A DNA stretch of 64,000 nucleotides from Hyaloscypha bicolor E (Eukaryota; Ascomycota; Leotiomycetes; Helotiales; Hyaloscyphaceae): the NCBI RefSeq assembly GCF_002865645.1, contig NW_020194620.1, forward strand, positions 317,353-381,352, given 5' to 3'. Below are positions 1 to 12,400 of the stretch, in pieces. The notes below the pieces were generated by a model. The model did not search any database. It was not told where the DNA came from and saw nothing but the letters and a program-made list of their open reading frames with translations. Made by a program: the position numbers and the translations under genes. The first letter of the stretch is position 1. Each line of letters starts with the position of its first letter.

Positions 1-80
1 AGATGGGTATGACTGAGAAGGCGACACCTCATGGAATTGAGCATGTCGAGTCGGGGAAGGATACGGATTCGAGCGTCTAA
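1..80 (+). CDS. C-terminal tail of a gene entering from the left edge
   Basis: An open frame runs from the window edge to a TAA at 78-80. The readable tail is hydrophilic and acidic/basic mixed (for example HVESGKDTDSS), the kind of cytoplasmic tail seen on fungal permeases, but nothing in 26 codons identifies the family. The next 247 bases hold no other frame and would be the 3' UTR and spacer. It could also be chance; no domain supports it. Confidence 0.35.
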   Translation, partial: MGMTEKATPHGIEHVESGKDTDSSV

Positions 81-327
81 GTCTAAGGGAATCCCACGAT
101 AGCGGTTTGAACTGAAGGTAGTGAGTGGTAGGGCGGTGAGACAAATATACGGACGAGAGCCCTAAAATACAATAGACTTCGTAATGGTTTCCATCCCCTT
201 TGAGTGCTTTCTAATGACGTTTTCTCGGATTGAACATCCACTTTAGTGGCCGTTCAGGTTCAAAATGAATTTGGCGTGAGGTTCTCCGAACAACGATATT
301 CTTCGCTTTCGAGCTCGAGAATCATTC

Positions 328-588
328 TTAGGTTCTTGCCTTCGCCCTCTCGCTTTTTTGTTTCAGGAGTGCTTCAACTTGGATAGCGACGAATTTTCGG
401 AAGTCTTTCCTCGCTAATGCCTCCTCTGCTTCGCTACCGCCACCAAAGTTGGATATGGCTGCGCCATGTTCAAGTAACATGATCGCAATTCCAGAATCCC
501 CTCGCTGCATCCAGGGAATAAGCAAGGTGTCATAATAACCAACTTCACTGATGACATCCGCTCCGTGGTGAAGCAACAGCTGAACGAT
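328..588 (-). pseudogene. Severed C-terminal ankyrin piece of the NLR gene at 9438-12400
   Basis: The minus-strand frame begins at the edge of the TIR element with QLLLHHGAD, the second half of an ankyrin repeat, continues through a further degenerate repeat (MLLEHGAA) and ends in a lysine-rich tail with TAA at 328-330. It has no start of its own. Reading across the transposon, the host codons before the insertion at 9496-9500 (ending GIV) join in frame to this piece once one copy of the 5-bp target duplication is removed, completing a consensus ankyrin helix (GIV-QLLLHHGAD). This is therefore the lost 3' end, about 85 codons, of the NLR to the right. It is probably no longer translated as part of that protein. 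Confidence 0.85.
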
Positions 589-660
589 TACTGAGGCCCA
601 CAGCTAGCTAGCGGACAAATCCGAGAAGCGAAAAGTGATTTTCTGATTTTCTGATTTTCG
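589..660 (+). repeat. Left terminal inverted repeat
   Basis: Begins TACTGAGGCC, then shares CTAGCGGACAAATCCGAGAA and the following AGCGAAAAGTG plus repeated TTTTCTGA units with the reverse complement of 9424-9495. Only a few bases near positions 599-608 differ. It has escaped RIP far better than the interior. Confidence 0.9.
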
Positions 661-1699
661 CACTGGCGCCCGCACACCCCCCCCCCCCCCCCTCCTCCCC
701 AAGGCAGAATTCCTAATTAGGGGTATAGCACCCACACGTGACTTTCGGCTTGGATAACGCAACAATAGTAAGGCTGCTTGCTTGTCTAATTAACGAAGTG
801 AGAGCCTATACTACCGCGTAAAATCGTGCCAAAATTAGGCCGGGTAATATAATATAAAATTGAGTATTTATTACAAATTACTATAGTCAGGTGACCACAG
901 GCTATAAGCCCTTCTAGGATAACGCTATTAACAGGGTCTAATGACTTCCTTAATGTTCCCGAGGTTAGAAATGAGAAAATTAAACTATTAAAATAACTGA
1001 GAAGCCGGCTAATTACTTTTTTTTAGTAATTAATTAACAAAATTATATAGGGGTAACGTTACTCGAGTTTTTTAGTACTTATATTACTAAAAAGTACGTT
1101 ATAATAGTAAAGTATACTCTGAACTTAATCCCTATTAAAATAACTTAGTGGATTTTATTAAAATAATACTATGACTTTTAATAAATCTATTACTAAATGG
1201 GCTTGTACGAATATTAATTAAGAAGAAATTACGAATAGATTAAAAGATTTATATGGAATCTCAGTTAATCCGTATATAGTCCGATAGTAACTACAAGAAT
1301 AGAATATCCAAATACATACTTAAATAGTAGATATGCCTTTTCTTTATATATAGATTATAATCCTGTATTATCTGGGAGATATAGATAAGGAAATACTTGA
1401 GGATCTTGAGGATTACGGTTATATAGCTTTAATTACTAGAGTTGTCTATATATATAAGAAGCTTGGTCTTATTTACTATATAACTATAATAAATAGGCAA
1501 GTAATAGACAAGTAACTATTTGTAATACTATAGAGTAAGCTAAATAATAGGCGGGTTATAGGTTATAGATAGTAGTATTTATATATATACTTCTATTAAT
1601 AAGGTTTATTAGTAATCCGGTTAGTCTTTCTATACTTTACTATTTCGCCCTAGCTTGGAAGGTTAGGGCCTTATTTACTAATGTATTTTATTATCTATA

Positions 1700-2560
1700 G
1701 GGAAAGCTTATATATAATATTATAACTCCTAGATCCCGAGACAATTATACTATAAATGTAACGGATATAGTCTAAGAAAGGAGAATATATTATACCTGGG
1801 CCGGACTAGATTTAGTTAATTAATAAATATAATAAGCTATTATTATTTGGGATCGAGATATATACTTATATTAATACTTATTTATATAATATTATCTAGA
1901 TATATATTAGAATCTCTAATTAGATTACCTATTTGGTTATATAGTAGTATCTTTAGATTTATACTCAAATAGGCTATTACTCTTATTTCTTTAGGGCTAA
2001 TCGAGGCTCTAAACTTCCCCTTATTACTAAAATACACTTTATATTCTTATAGATAGCCGATTTATTAGTTATATATATAGAGAACTACTTTATTTCTGGG
2101 AAAAGTACCGAGAATTAGCGGGTTAAATCCTAGTAGCAGGAGCTTTAGAAGAGCTAGCTATACCGGTAGTATATAAGTAATTCCGTTTCCCTATATCTGC
2201 CCCTTATTCTTTCTATTATTAGAAGGAAGTATTAGGTACTAATAATTATACTGCTTTTTATTAAGGCTATTAGGTCTAGTATTATAGTACCGGATTATAT
2301 AACTAATTCTAATTAGTATATATAGAACTATTTTCAGGAACTGGCCTATATTAAGGGTTATAATTACTAATACCTATAAAACCGGATTACTTTACTAGTA
2401 TTTTATATATAGCGGATCCAAAACGAGATATATAGGTTTATAAACTTATGAAATATCTATAGAATTAGAAAAGATAGATCTAGGCCTAATATAGTAGCCG
2501 GTAAGCTATTTAGACTATATATAAGGCCCCTAGGCGGGGTATAGTACTAGGGTCGCCCTA
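1700..2560 (+). pseudogene. Integrase-fold (DDE) transposase relic
   Basis: Ignoring RIP-type stops, one plus-strand frame reads, near 1820-1890, NKYNKLLLFGIEIY (ancestral DGYDKL-FGIEIY), near 1990-2020 FRANRGSK (ancestral RADRGSE, a catalytic Asp region), then GKSTEN-RVKSW-like and finally WNIYRIR..SRPNIVAGK near 2440-2520. This order is that of the integrase-core family found as single-protein transposases in fungi (the type annotated as 'integrase core domain' with DGYDKL, DRGTE, GTSTxNxRIE, HRIR and PN-GKP motifs). Many codons are TAG/TAA where TGG/CAG are expected, consistent with RIP. No intact frame remains. It lies between the two TIRs and is the likely transposase of the element. Confidence 0.7.
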
Positions 2561-5500
2561 TAAATATAGAGCTTTATAATATAATCCTTAATAATTATTT
2601 AGTTTAGGGTAAGTAATATAACCTTATATAGCTCTATATAAATAGTTTATTTATATACTAATATAGATATTAATGAGTTTCTACCAAGAGAAATACTAGA
2701 GTAATACTATTAGAAGCTTATGTTTTATAATATAAATATAGCCAATATTTATATAGGAAATACTAATAGAAATAGTAACTAATTATATGTTTAAGCTTAT
2801 TACTAGCTCTAATATATAGTCCGGGCATATATAGCCTTAGGGCAGCTACTAATATTAAGAGAGTCCGAGAAACTAACTAGTAAATATAATATTACTATTA
2901 TATAAAATAGGATTTTTAAGTAAGTTATTCTAATAAATATAGAATATATAAATAATATATAGGCCAGAAGAATACCCGTATAGTTCCTAATAGTCCAGGG
3001 CTTTATCCAGAAATAGCCCTTTATTAGTAATACTCCTAATAATATAAGGTAATTAAACGAGCTAATTATAAAATAATTAGATATATTAAAATAAGTATTA
3101 TTTATTATTAAATATATTATTTTCGAAATCCCTTTCTTACTTTTGAGAGTAGTACTAATAAAATTATTAAGTTTATTTATTATATAAATATTCTATATCC
3201 TTAAATTCTTATCTCTCAAAATAGTACTATTATTTCTTAAAACCTGTCCTAATACTATATATCCCGTAGCTAAATACTAGTATAGTAATATCTAATATTA
3301 TAAGTTCTATTAATCTACTAATAATAAATATAATATAGAGGCCGCCGCTTTACTTATCTAGAGTAGTAATACTAGTAAACTTAAACCTTATAGCTCTGGA
3401 ATTCCGTCTGTATTTACTCCTCTCTTTATATCTGGAATACTTTAGATTCCTAGCTTTTCTTAGTATCCTTATCTTATATCTTTTTTTTCAGGAATATCTA
3501 CTATACCTATTCCTCTAGTTACTATTATTATATAGCCGCTAGGTACTAGTTCTACTCTATTCCAGGCTTTTCCTGCTCTAATAGCCCTATAATTACTTCC
3601 TTTTATATTTCCTTTTACTATAAGCCATATTACTTAACCTAACTACTTTTCTAGTAGTACTTATACTATTATATAAACTTAATAGGCTATAAATGCGAGA
3701 GTTACTCAGGCTACTATTCAGGCCATAGCTTCTTATACCAGTAATAGGCTACCTGAAGCCCTTTAAGGTCTTATAAATTAAAATATAGCCGGATCTAGTT
3801 TTATAAAATTATAGACTATAGTTTTATAGCTAGTTCTCTGCAAGTGGGTATTTAATAATATAAAGAATTAGAAAGCTAAGTAAAGAACTATCTAATTTTC
3901 TAAAGAAATCGGTAATAAGTTTTCTCCTATTTCTTTTACTAGATTCTCTATATAAATTCTAATAAATATTTTTTAATAGGTGGCTTTTGATTTAAAATAA
4001 ATAATCAAGTTTTTTTTACTCTTTCTAATATAGTTTCTTAATAGCTACTTTCTTACTTCTCTCTCTATATTAGTAAACCTATTTACTATTATTAATTTAT
4101 TAATAATACAAATAAACTAGTATTCTATACTAGTCCTAATAGTAAAAGAACCCAGGAACTTATAGTCTTATTAGGTTCTATCTAAACTATCTTTAATCTT
4201 TCCTGCTATAGTATATATCTAGGTCCTAAAAGTATCTAGATAATTTTCCTTATTTTATACTAGAATAAGACTTTATATAAAGATATCCGTCTTGAAATTA
4301 CTTATAAAGAGCTAGAAAATATTTAGAAAGAGACTTTATATAAAAATCTTTATCTTAAAGTTATTTATAAAAAGCTAGAAAATACTTAAAAGATATAGTA
4401 ACTTAAGGAAATTAAATAATAGACTAAGGAGGCCCAGAAAGCCCAGGAAAGTATTACCCGCTAGTATAGGTATAAGACTTTAAGAATAAGGAAGGATCTA
4501 ATAAACTAGTAAATAAATAAAGGTATATATATAATTCTTTTCTTTAATTCTGGCTCCTATTCTTTATTTCTTCTATAGACCCTTTTTTGTTTTTAGGTTT
4601 AATTAACTTATATATACCAGGATTCTTCTCTACTTACTAATTTCTGGAAGCCGTAAGATAATACAAAAAGTACTACTAAAAGTACTACTAAAGCTAATCC
4701 TAATAATAATAATAATAATAATAATAGTAGGCTATTAGATCCTTCTTTAATTTTACTATTCTCTTTTCTAGTAAAGGAAACTATAGTTAATCTTATAGAT
4801 CATATAAGTATTACTCTATAATAATAGATATATTAGAGATATAAATATACTATCTCTTTTCCTTATTAAATATAGAGAATTAATAAGTATAATATCTTTA
4901 GCTTTATAAGTAAAACCCAAGGTACCCGGGCTACTACTAGTACTTTACCTATTATCCCGGACAGAAGTCTAACTATTATTATTAAACTTCCCAGGCTAAT
5001 TAATCTTACTTCTCCTAAGCAAACCTATTATATAAGGTCTAATAAATTATATATGAATATTTACTAAAATTAAGGTAATTAAGAAAAAATGGGCCTAATA
5101 TCTAATATACTTTTTCTTATATCTTATAATTAGCTTAGTACTATTTTGGGTTTTATTTCTTTACGGATATATATATATTTAGAATTTATAATTAATACTT
5201 TAAAATAATACTCTTTAATTAGTTCTTATATAATTTAAAAGTCAGGCTACTAAATTTAATACTTTTATAATACTTAAATTTACCCAAGTTTATAAAGTCT
5301 TATAATTATTAGGGCCTTTATAATTCTTTACCTTTTGAGTTTAATACCCAAATAGTATTATATATTCTGCCTTTAGTATAGAAAAGGCTCCTAAAAGTCT
5401 AGAATTATAAAGGGATTTTTATATTAAGGATATATTATATTATAATAATGAAATTATAGGTATTTATATATAAATATATAATATATTAGACTAGCTATAC

Positions 5501-7379
5501 TAAAAACCATACTATATCTATATATAAAATTACTAATTACTTTATATTAATACCAGACCTGTATAGTTATATAACTCTATATAATTGGCTAGCTATAGAA
5601 AAGCCCTAAAGCCCGAAACTTATAAAGAGTCTCAAGGGCTTTAGGGCTTCCGGACTATTACTAGTATCCGGTATTTTTTAGGAAAAGAGTATAATATATT
5701 CTATAATAGGTAACCTGTTATAAACTACTTAATCTTTAAGTTAAGCGGGAAATCTGAGGGCCGGACTCGTAATTCAAGTCTTATTAAGGTTATTAAAGTC
5801 TTTACTAGCTAGTACTATAGATTTAATAAAAATATTACGGGAATTCTATAGGTTCTATTCTAATCTATCTAGAAAGTATATATAGTATATTTCCTTATTT
5901 ATTCTAATATTTATATATAATTCCTGAAAGCTAAACTATTATCTAAGGAAGAAGTAAGAAGGCTAGACTAATATCTTTAAAAACTAAGGCCTTAATAAGT
6001 CTGTCTAGAAAAGCTTACTAATTCTTCCAAAAATAACCTAAGAAAAGTTTGAGTTTATTATATATTATAACTTATATAACCAGGGATAGGAACTACTTTA
6101 ATAGGCCAGAAAGAGTTTCTTATATGGCTTATTTATATAACTAGGGACAAGAACTTGAGTTTATTATATAGAATTACTTATATATAGAGATTCCTGCTAT
6201 AAACTCCTTATTTAAATTAATTAGTTAAACCTATTTTTAATACTAAGTCTTTATTAAGGTAATTTCCTACTCCTAGAGGCTTTAGATAGAGTAGCTAATA
6301 AGTTTTTTAGCTATTAGCTAAGACTTATTAGCTAGAAAATCTATAAGTAATAGATAAGATTATAAAGTAAAACTCCTCTAACTATAATACTAAGATATTT
6401 TACTATAATATAAAGTAATTAGATATAGAAGCCCTATTAAATATAATATATCTTAAACTATAAGTTTATAAGATAGATATAGGGAATCTTAGTACTTAAC
6501 TAGTACTATAATCTAGCCCGAAAGCGCCTACTATCCTTTATACCTAATTTAATAAGAATAAAAAATACTTATATTTTAACTCAAGAGATAATTAGGACTT
6601 TTATATAAACTTAGGGCAGCGGTTTACTCTATAAAAAGAGAATAGACTAGAAATACCCATATTATATTAATCTTTAAGAAGAGTTATAGTAAATATTATA
6701 ACTCCTGAAATACTCTCGAGAAAGCTTTTCCGAACTAAAGTAGGCTGGTTTATAATCCCGAAAGATTTATAGGAGTCTTATATACCCAAAAGTATAAGTA
6801 TTTAAGGTAAATACTATTTGAGTCCTAATCTATAATAAAAGAAAAGTAAAGTATATAAAATAAAATATATAAAGTAAAAGTAAAATAAAATATCCGGATA
6901 TTTAATAAATAAAAAGCCTAATTATAGATTATAAGAACTAGTACTAACTAGGTATATATATAGTAATATTAAAGGAAAGGTAAGGTAAGGGGAACTAAAA
7001 AGTAAGTTAGTATATATTTCATAAAAGTAAATAGGGAAATATCTAAATAGCCTAAAGGCAAGGAATATATATTAAAGAAGTTAAGATTAGAGAGAGAAGG
7101 GCTATTTCCTATAAGAATAAGTTAATATATATTTCAAGATAAAGAATAGGGGTACTTAGTAATAGCCTAAAGGCTTTTATAAGTATTAAAGAAGGAGAGG
7201 AGGTATTAAAGTTCGGAGGAATCTAAATAGGAGTTAGCCTTTTTTTTGGAAGTTTGAGAGAGGATATTCCCAAAGGGCCTAAAGATATAAGAGATATTAG
7301 AAAAGAGGAAAAGAAAATATTGGAAAAGGGGAAAAGGGATCTAAAATTTAGCTTTCTAAGGAGCAAGTGGGTTAAAGAC

Positions 7380-7760
7380 TTATAGTATAGGAGTTCTGAA
7401 TAAAAGTGACCCGGAAGTAATAGTCAGGTACTAGCTTTTGGTATTATTAGTAGAAGTATTAAAGGAGGAGGAGTTCGAAAAAGGGGTTTAGAGGAGGAAA
7501 GAAAGGTTATAAGGTAGTCAGATACTAGCTCTTGGTATTAATAAAAGAAGTATTAAAGGAAAAGGAGTAAGAAAAAGGAATTCGGAAAAGAAGTAAAAAG
7601 GGGTTTAGAGGAAAAGAGAAAGATTATAAGATAGTTAGATACTAGCTCTTAGTATTAATAGAGATATTAATAAAGATATTAATAAAGATATTAATAGAAA
7701 AGATATTAGTAGAAAATAGAAGCTCTTAGTATTAATAGTAAAGTCGAAAAAATATAGAAG
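7380..7760 (+). repeat. Purine-rich degenerate tandem repeat
   Basis: Roughly three units of about 115-130 bp, each containing a variant of AGATACTAGCTCTTGGTATT followed by AATAGAAGTATTAAAGG-type sequence and an AG-rich stretch, then a short run of AAAGATATTAAT hexamer-like repeats near 7665-7700. It lies in the RIP-eroded interior of the TIR element, and may be an eroded repetitive coding segment or non-coding tandem array. Confidence 0.55.
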
Positions 7761-9423
7761 AAGAATAGAGGTTTTAGAGCAAAAATGGAATAAAGTTATA
7801 GTTTTATAGAAAATAAAGTTACTAGTATAAGGTAGTTATATTATTATATAATTCCATATTTACTTTTATTATTTATTAAGGATATATACTTCTTAGGAGA
7901 AAGTATTATTTAGAATTCTTAAGCTTCTCTAATTTAATAATTATATATTTAAAAAATAAGAAATAAATATAATTATATATATTAGAATAAGGAAATTCTT
8001 CTTATTCAAAAATTATAATTATAGTATTACTAAATATAGAGATATAGAAATTTATATAATAAGTTATATATAGAGATTTAAGGAGATTTAAATTACCTCG
8101 AATTATTTATAATTAGTAAAATAAATTAGCTAACTATATAAGTTAAATATAATTTAATTATTATTAGTATACCTTAGTTTTTACGAGTTAGTAAAAGAAA
8201 GAATATTTTTATTTTTATTTTTATAACTATAATACCTAAAATTATAATTTTTTTAATATTTAAATATACTTAATCTAGGGCTATTAAATACTAATATTTC
8301 TATTTTTAGGTATTATTTATTATAAATTTATTTGGATTTAAATAATTATATTAAATATATATCTTTATATTCTAAAGATAAATAATAAAGATATAGCTAT
8401 ACTAGCTTTAACCTTAGCCTTAATCTTAACCTTAATCTTTTTCCGAAAATAACTTTAATTCTAATATATAATATTATTATTAAAGCTTTTCTTTATTAAA
8501 GATATATTAAATATAGCTTTAGGTAATGACTTTAGTAAAGGCAAAAGTAATAGAAAAGATAATAAAGCTATAAATAAGCAAAAAGATAATATTTATAATA
8601 TACCTTCTAATAATTTAGACTTAGTTTATAATATCCTCTCCTATTAATATATTTAACTAATAAATCCCTCTGCTTCTTAACCTCCTCCTTATATATAATC
8701 TTCTTCTTCTTCTCCGTAATAATACTTTAATCTTCTTATACTATCCGATAATATTACTAAAGTAGTAAAGCGAATTAATAATAAGGCTAAAGTTAGAGAG
8801 ATAGAACTATACTAGGGCAGGAAGCTAAAGGGATTAGAGAAAGGCAAGGCAAATCTAGAGACAAGCTTAGTATATACTTGCGAAACCGAATTCTCTTAAG
8901 CTTATATTACTTATAATAATAAGAAGAGACTAAGGGGCCCTTTCAAATACTATATAGTTATAGAAGGCGAATTTAATAGTACTTATACAAATTATAAATA
9001 TAATAATAATAGTAAAGTCTGTACTTTCTATTAACTTAATACTAATCCTACCAAGTCTAGAAAGCCTCGCTCCGTATCTATAAAACCCTTTATACTAAAG
9101 CCTTGACTGCCTATAAGATATAGAAAGCGAGTACAAAGACAGATATAGTAGAGGAGGGTAAGGATACTAGAGGAGAAGGGAACAAAGGAGATATAGATAA
9201 TTCGAGTAATATAGGTAGTACGGAGGATACAGAGAGTAAGGGAGATAGAGATGTGCCTCGTAATCCATGGGATTTGCCTTACGGACTACGCAAGCTAAGG
9301 GGGGGTTAGGAGTAGTCGAGAATAAGGCGTATATACTGTACTTTTTTTTTTTAGTGAGGTATGGGGGGGGGGGGGGGGGGGGTGTCAAAAATCAAAAAAT
9401 TTTTTAGTAAGGTGTGGTGGGTA

Positions 9424-9495
9424 CGAAAATCAGAAAATCAGAAAATCACTTTTCGCTTCTCGGATTTGTCCGCTAGCCCGCTAATGGCCTCAGTA
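9424..9495 (-). repeat. Right terminal inverted repeat
   Basis: Inverted partner of 589-660. It also supplies the last 19 codons and the stop of the truncated NLR upstream. Confidence 0.9.
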
Positions 9496-12400
9496 ACGAT
9501 GCCAGATTCGTATTGATATATGGCGGCTTGAAGGGCAGTTCCATACCTTCCCCCTCGTGCATTGACATCTGCTCCAAGGTAGAGTAAAAGTTGAACTAGG
9601 TTTTTAGCGCCAAACGTTGAAGCCGCCTGAAGAGCAGTTCCGTAGTACTCTGTCTCCAGGTTAATATTTGCTCCGTATTCAAGCAAAAGTCGAACGATAT
9701 TTTCATTGCGACTTGATAAAGCGCCATTGAGAGCAGTTTCATAATGTCCCCCTCGTATATTGGCATCTGCTCCATGGTAGAGTAACAGTTGAACTAGGTT
9801 TTTAGCGCCAAACGTTGAAGCCGCCTGAATAGCATGTCCCCAATACCCCTCTTGCCCATTGCCATCGACTCCGTTCTGAGTCAACTTTTTACATGGCCAA
9901 TAAAGTTGCAAGGCAGCTGCGAAATAGAGTGGTGGGATATCTGGAGATTTCAGGTCATCGGGTACCGCTTTTGCGAGGAAGAATTTTCTTAATCTTAACT
10001 CCGCTTTGAGGATTGAAATAATCAAGTCAGTAAGTTTTGATTCATAGTCCACCTTTCTTGCGAGATTATCCCAATGGCGGCAGGCGTAAACGAAGAAAGG
10101 TCTCGAATGTGTGAGGTCGATGAAGTGATTGCTAGAACTTGCCTCGGGACCATCCGGCGACTCCTGAAAGCATAATATAAAGTAAATGCAATTCGTTGCG
10201 ATTACTTCATATGCACGACCCTCGTCCATAGAAAAACGACACACCTGACTTCTCAACCGACCTGAGGTTAAATATTCCTTTACTGAGAAATGGCTGAGTA
10301 GAATTTTTGATTTCACACCGATTTCAGCCAGTGGCTCAGGAGCTTGGTGTTCCATATCGTCGGAGTCAACGACACTATCCGATTTATCGGCCTCGTCGGT
10401 ATCACCTAACTCTTCAAGGTCGTCCATATCATCCCACTCATCAAAATCGTCGGTATTGGCAAGAGGCAGGCAGACCACCAACCCAGATAATAAGCCCAGA
10501 ATATCGAGTGGGTCCTGGAAGAAGGCATCGTTATCGAAGGAGATCTCCAATGGAGCTTCTTCAGACGGAGATTCCACGGTAGCGCTGAAAATGGCTGCTT
10601 CGGCGAGCTGTGCGATGGTCAGTGTTACTTCTGAGAAGCATAACCATCTCAGAGCTTCGGCGATGATGTCTTGGTAGTCTTCATCGGCGCTCAGAAGGAT
10701 GCGCTCATAGGTCTCATCCAACGTTTTAGGAAGGTTCCCTAGTACCTCTCGAACCTTCTTTATACTCGGGCACTTCCTTAGAGCCTCAAGTTGACAAGCA
10801 GCCCACCGAAACCTGTGGAAAAGGATCAGAATTGTGCCCACAGCATCAAAAGGTTATTGGGCCAGAATGAAACTTACATTCCGTCCGATTTTCTACTTAA
10901 GATATCTTCAATCTCAGAGTGTAATGCAGACCACCTCTTGAGTTTCTTGTCCTCCTTTAATTGTTCTCGGACGTAGAGTTGTATATCATAGTCCACTGCC
11001 GGGTTCTGGATCGAGATGTCCGTGACGCTGTTGCATTCTGACATACACTCGGTAATGTCATGCTCTCTACGACTGGTCACTAATACATGGGCTTTCGGAC
11101 TTTGAGAAAGCTCTTCGAGCAACTTGCAGGCTTCTTCACGCCCCTCTGTGCCCGGGATCTCGTCTAATGCGTCGATAATTAGATGCACATGAAAGAATGG
11201 CATCTCCTCAAACAGATTTTGAAGAATCCTTTTCAGAACGTCGGTTGGTGGTGTGGTATGTTGATAAGTGCGGTGCAGAGATACTAGGCAATCGGGGGTA
11301 AGATCGACCTGTGATGAGAGCTGAGCGAGGAGCGAAGATAACATATTCGAGCATTGTTGCTTTGCAGAGTCCGTGAAGGAGAAATAGAAGTATGACATTA
11401 CGCAGCCTTCATTTTCGTCGCAATGAATAGAGGTGCTTTCGATGATTGTGGAGCTAAGAACAGTCTTGCCGCAGCCAGCTTTTCCGTTCAGCCAGAAAAG
11501 AGATTTCGGTTCAGCGAGCCAGGTTCGGTAGCGTTGGCCTTTGGTAAACCAGTCTCCTGTTCCAGTTTTGTGACTTTTGCATGCCCTGTCATGATTCGAC
11601 CTGGGGTCTGCGACTGTGAGCCATTGAAGGATTCTATACTTCAGCTTCTCTATCAATCCGGTCAGCCGATCCTTGCCAGGCTGTGCAAAATCTTACTTTG
11701 TTCTTCTATTTCCAATCGCGAAAACTGATTCTCAATCCTATCCTGATAATCTTCCATCATCAAGTATAACGCTGATTGGTTCTGAGCTGCTTGCGCTTCC
11801 ATACGCTGTTGATTAGTCTGTACTGTGAGATGGATCTCTGAGAGGTGTTCCCCGGCATCCTGGAGACCGTCTTTGATTGCTCCGATATCTTCGGAATTTT
11901 GCTCCAAAAATTGCGAGATCTTAATTAACCTCTCTCTGTGTGGCACATTATTAGTAGAGATATTTGTGATATTTCGGGTCATACTCGACCTACGATTGGT
12001 CTCCTTGAAGTATGACATCGAAAAGCTGCCTTGCATCTTCCAGCCGCTTCACCATCCGTTTAAAACTCTTGTCCCATTTCTTGCCAATGATGTGCTTTCT
12101 CACAAATGTCATTCCTGCCAGCCGAAGCCTCAGCTCAGCAAGTACAGCCTTACAAGTTTCGAGCGGCTGTTCGATAGCCGTTGCCAGAGCCTCCGCTGTG
12201 CCAGGGTTACTTTTGAGGAAGAGCTCGAGATTGTTATACGCAGTTTGAAACCCGGCCATGGCCGATAGAAGTCTCTTCAGTTCTTTCTCATCATTTTCAG
12301 ACGGTCCAAGCGACGAGGTGGCAGGCTTGATCAGCGCGCCAGTCAGCTGAATGACGGCGACAATACTGGCTGCCAGCCCAAGTGCAGTGACAGGATCCAT
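9438..12400 (-). pseudogene. NACHT-ankyrin NLR (STAND), 3'-truncated by transposon
   Basis: Four exons on the minus strand: 12400-11994, 11935-11697, 11649-10878 and 10812-9438; all junctions keep frame (930 codons plus stop). Start chosen at MDPVTALGLAASIVAVIQ, the usual opening of fungal STAND N-terminal domains; an in-frame ATG exists 7 codons upstream. Order: helical N-domain (about 1-215), NACHT with Walker A GKAGCGKT and Walker B LIIDALDE, winged-helix/linker starting FRWAACQLEALRK, an acidic Asp/Glu-rich stretch, then ankyrin repeats (LLLYHGAD, LLLEYGAN, LLLYLGAD). The last 19 codons come from the transposon TIR; the true C-terminus is at 328-588. In this family the N-domain signals cell death or nonself response after ligand binding by the repeats. 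Loss of the final repeat may or may not abolish function. Confidence 0.85.

Larger units (their letters stand above)
589..9495 (+). mobile_element. 8.9-kb RIP-eroded TIR DNA transposon inserted in an NLR gene
   Basis: The ends are inverted copies of about 72 bp beginning TACTGAGGCC, at 589-660 and 9424-9495. The 5-bp sequence ACGAT flanks both sides (584-588 and 9496-9500), a target-site duplication. The interior is about three-quarters A+T, rich in TA and poor in CA/TG, as expected after RIP. Runs of C (near 676-692) and G (near 9363-9381) lie just inside the two ends in mirror positions. A transposase relic with an integrase-like fold signature is readable on the plus strand around 1.7-2.6 kb. 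The remaining 6.8 kb holds only stop-ridden relics that I could not assign, plus a purine-rich tandem repeat. A second copy of the same TIR family lies at 30312-45274. Superfamily assignment is left open. Confidence 0.88.

Noticed and set aside
9167..9388. Minus frame with poly-Pro and Tyr/Leu-rich tail
   Set aside because: Made by the G-run and RIP-biased sequence of the transposon end; not a protein.
10307..10677. Plus-strand frames opposite the NLR
   Set aside because: They lie antisense inside a confirmed NLR exon and have no domain; shadows of its codon pattern.
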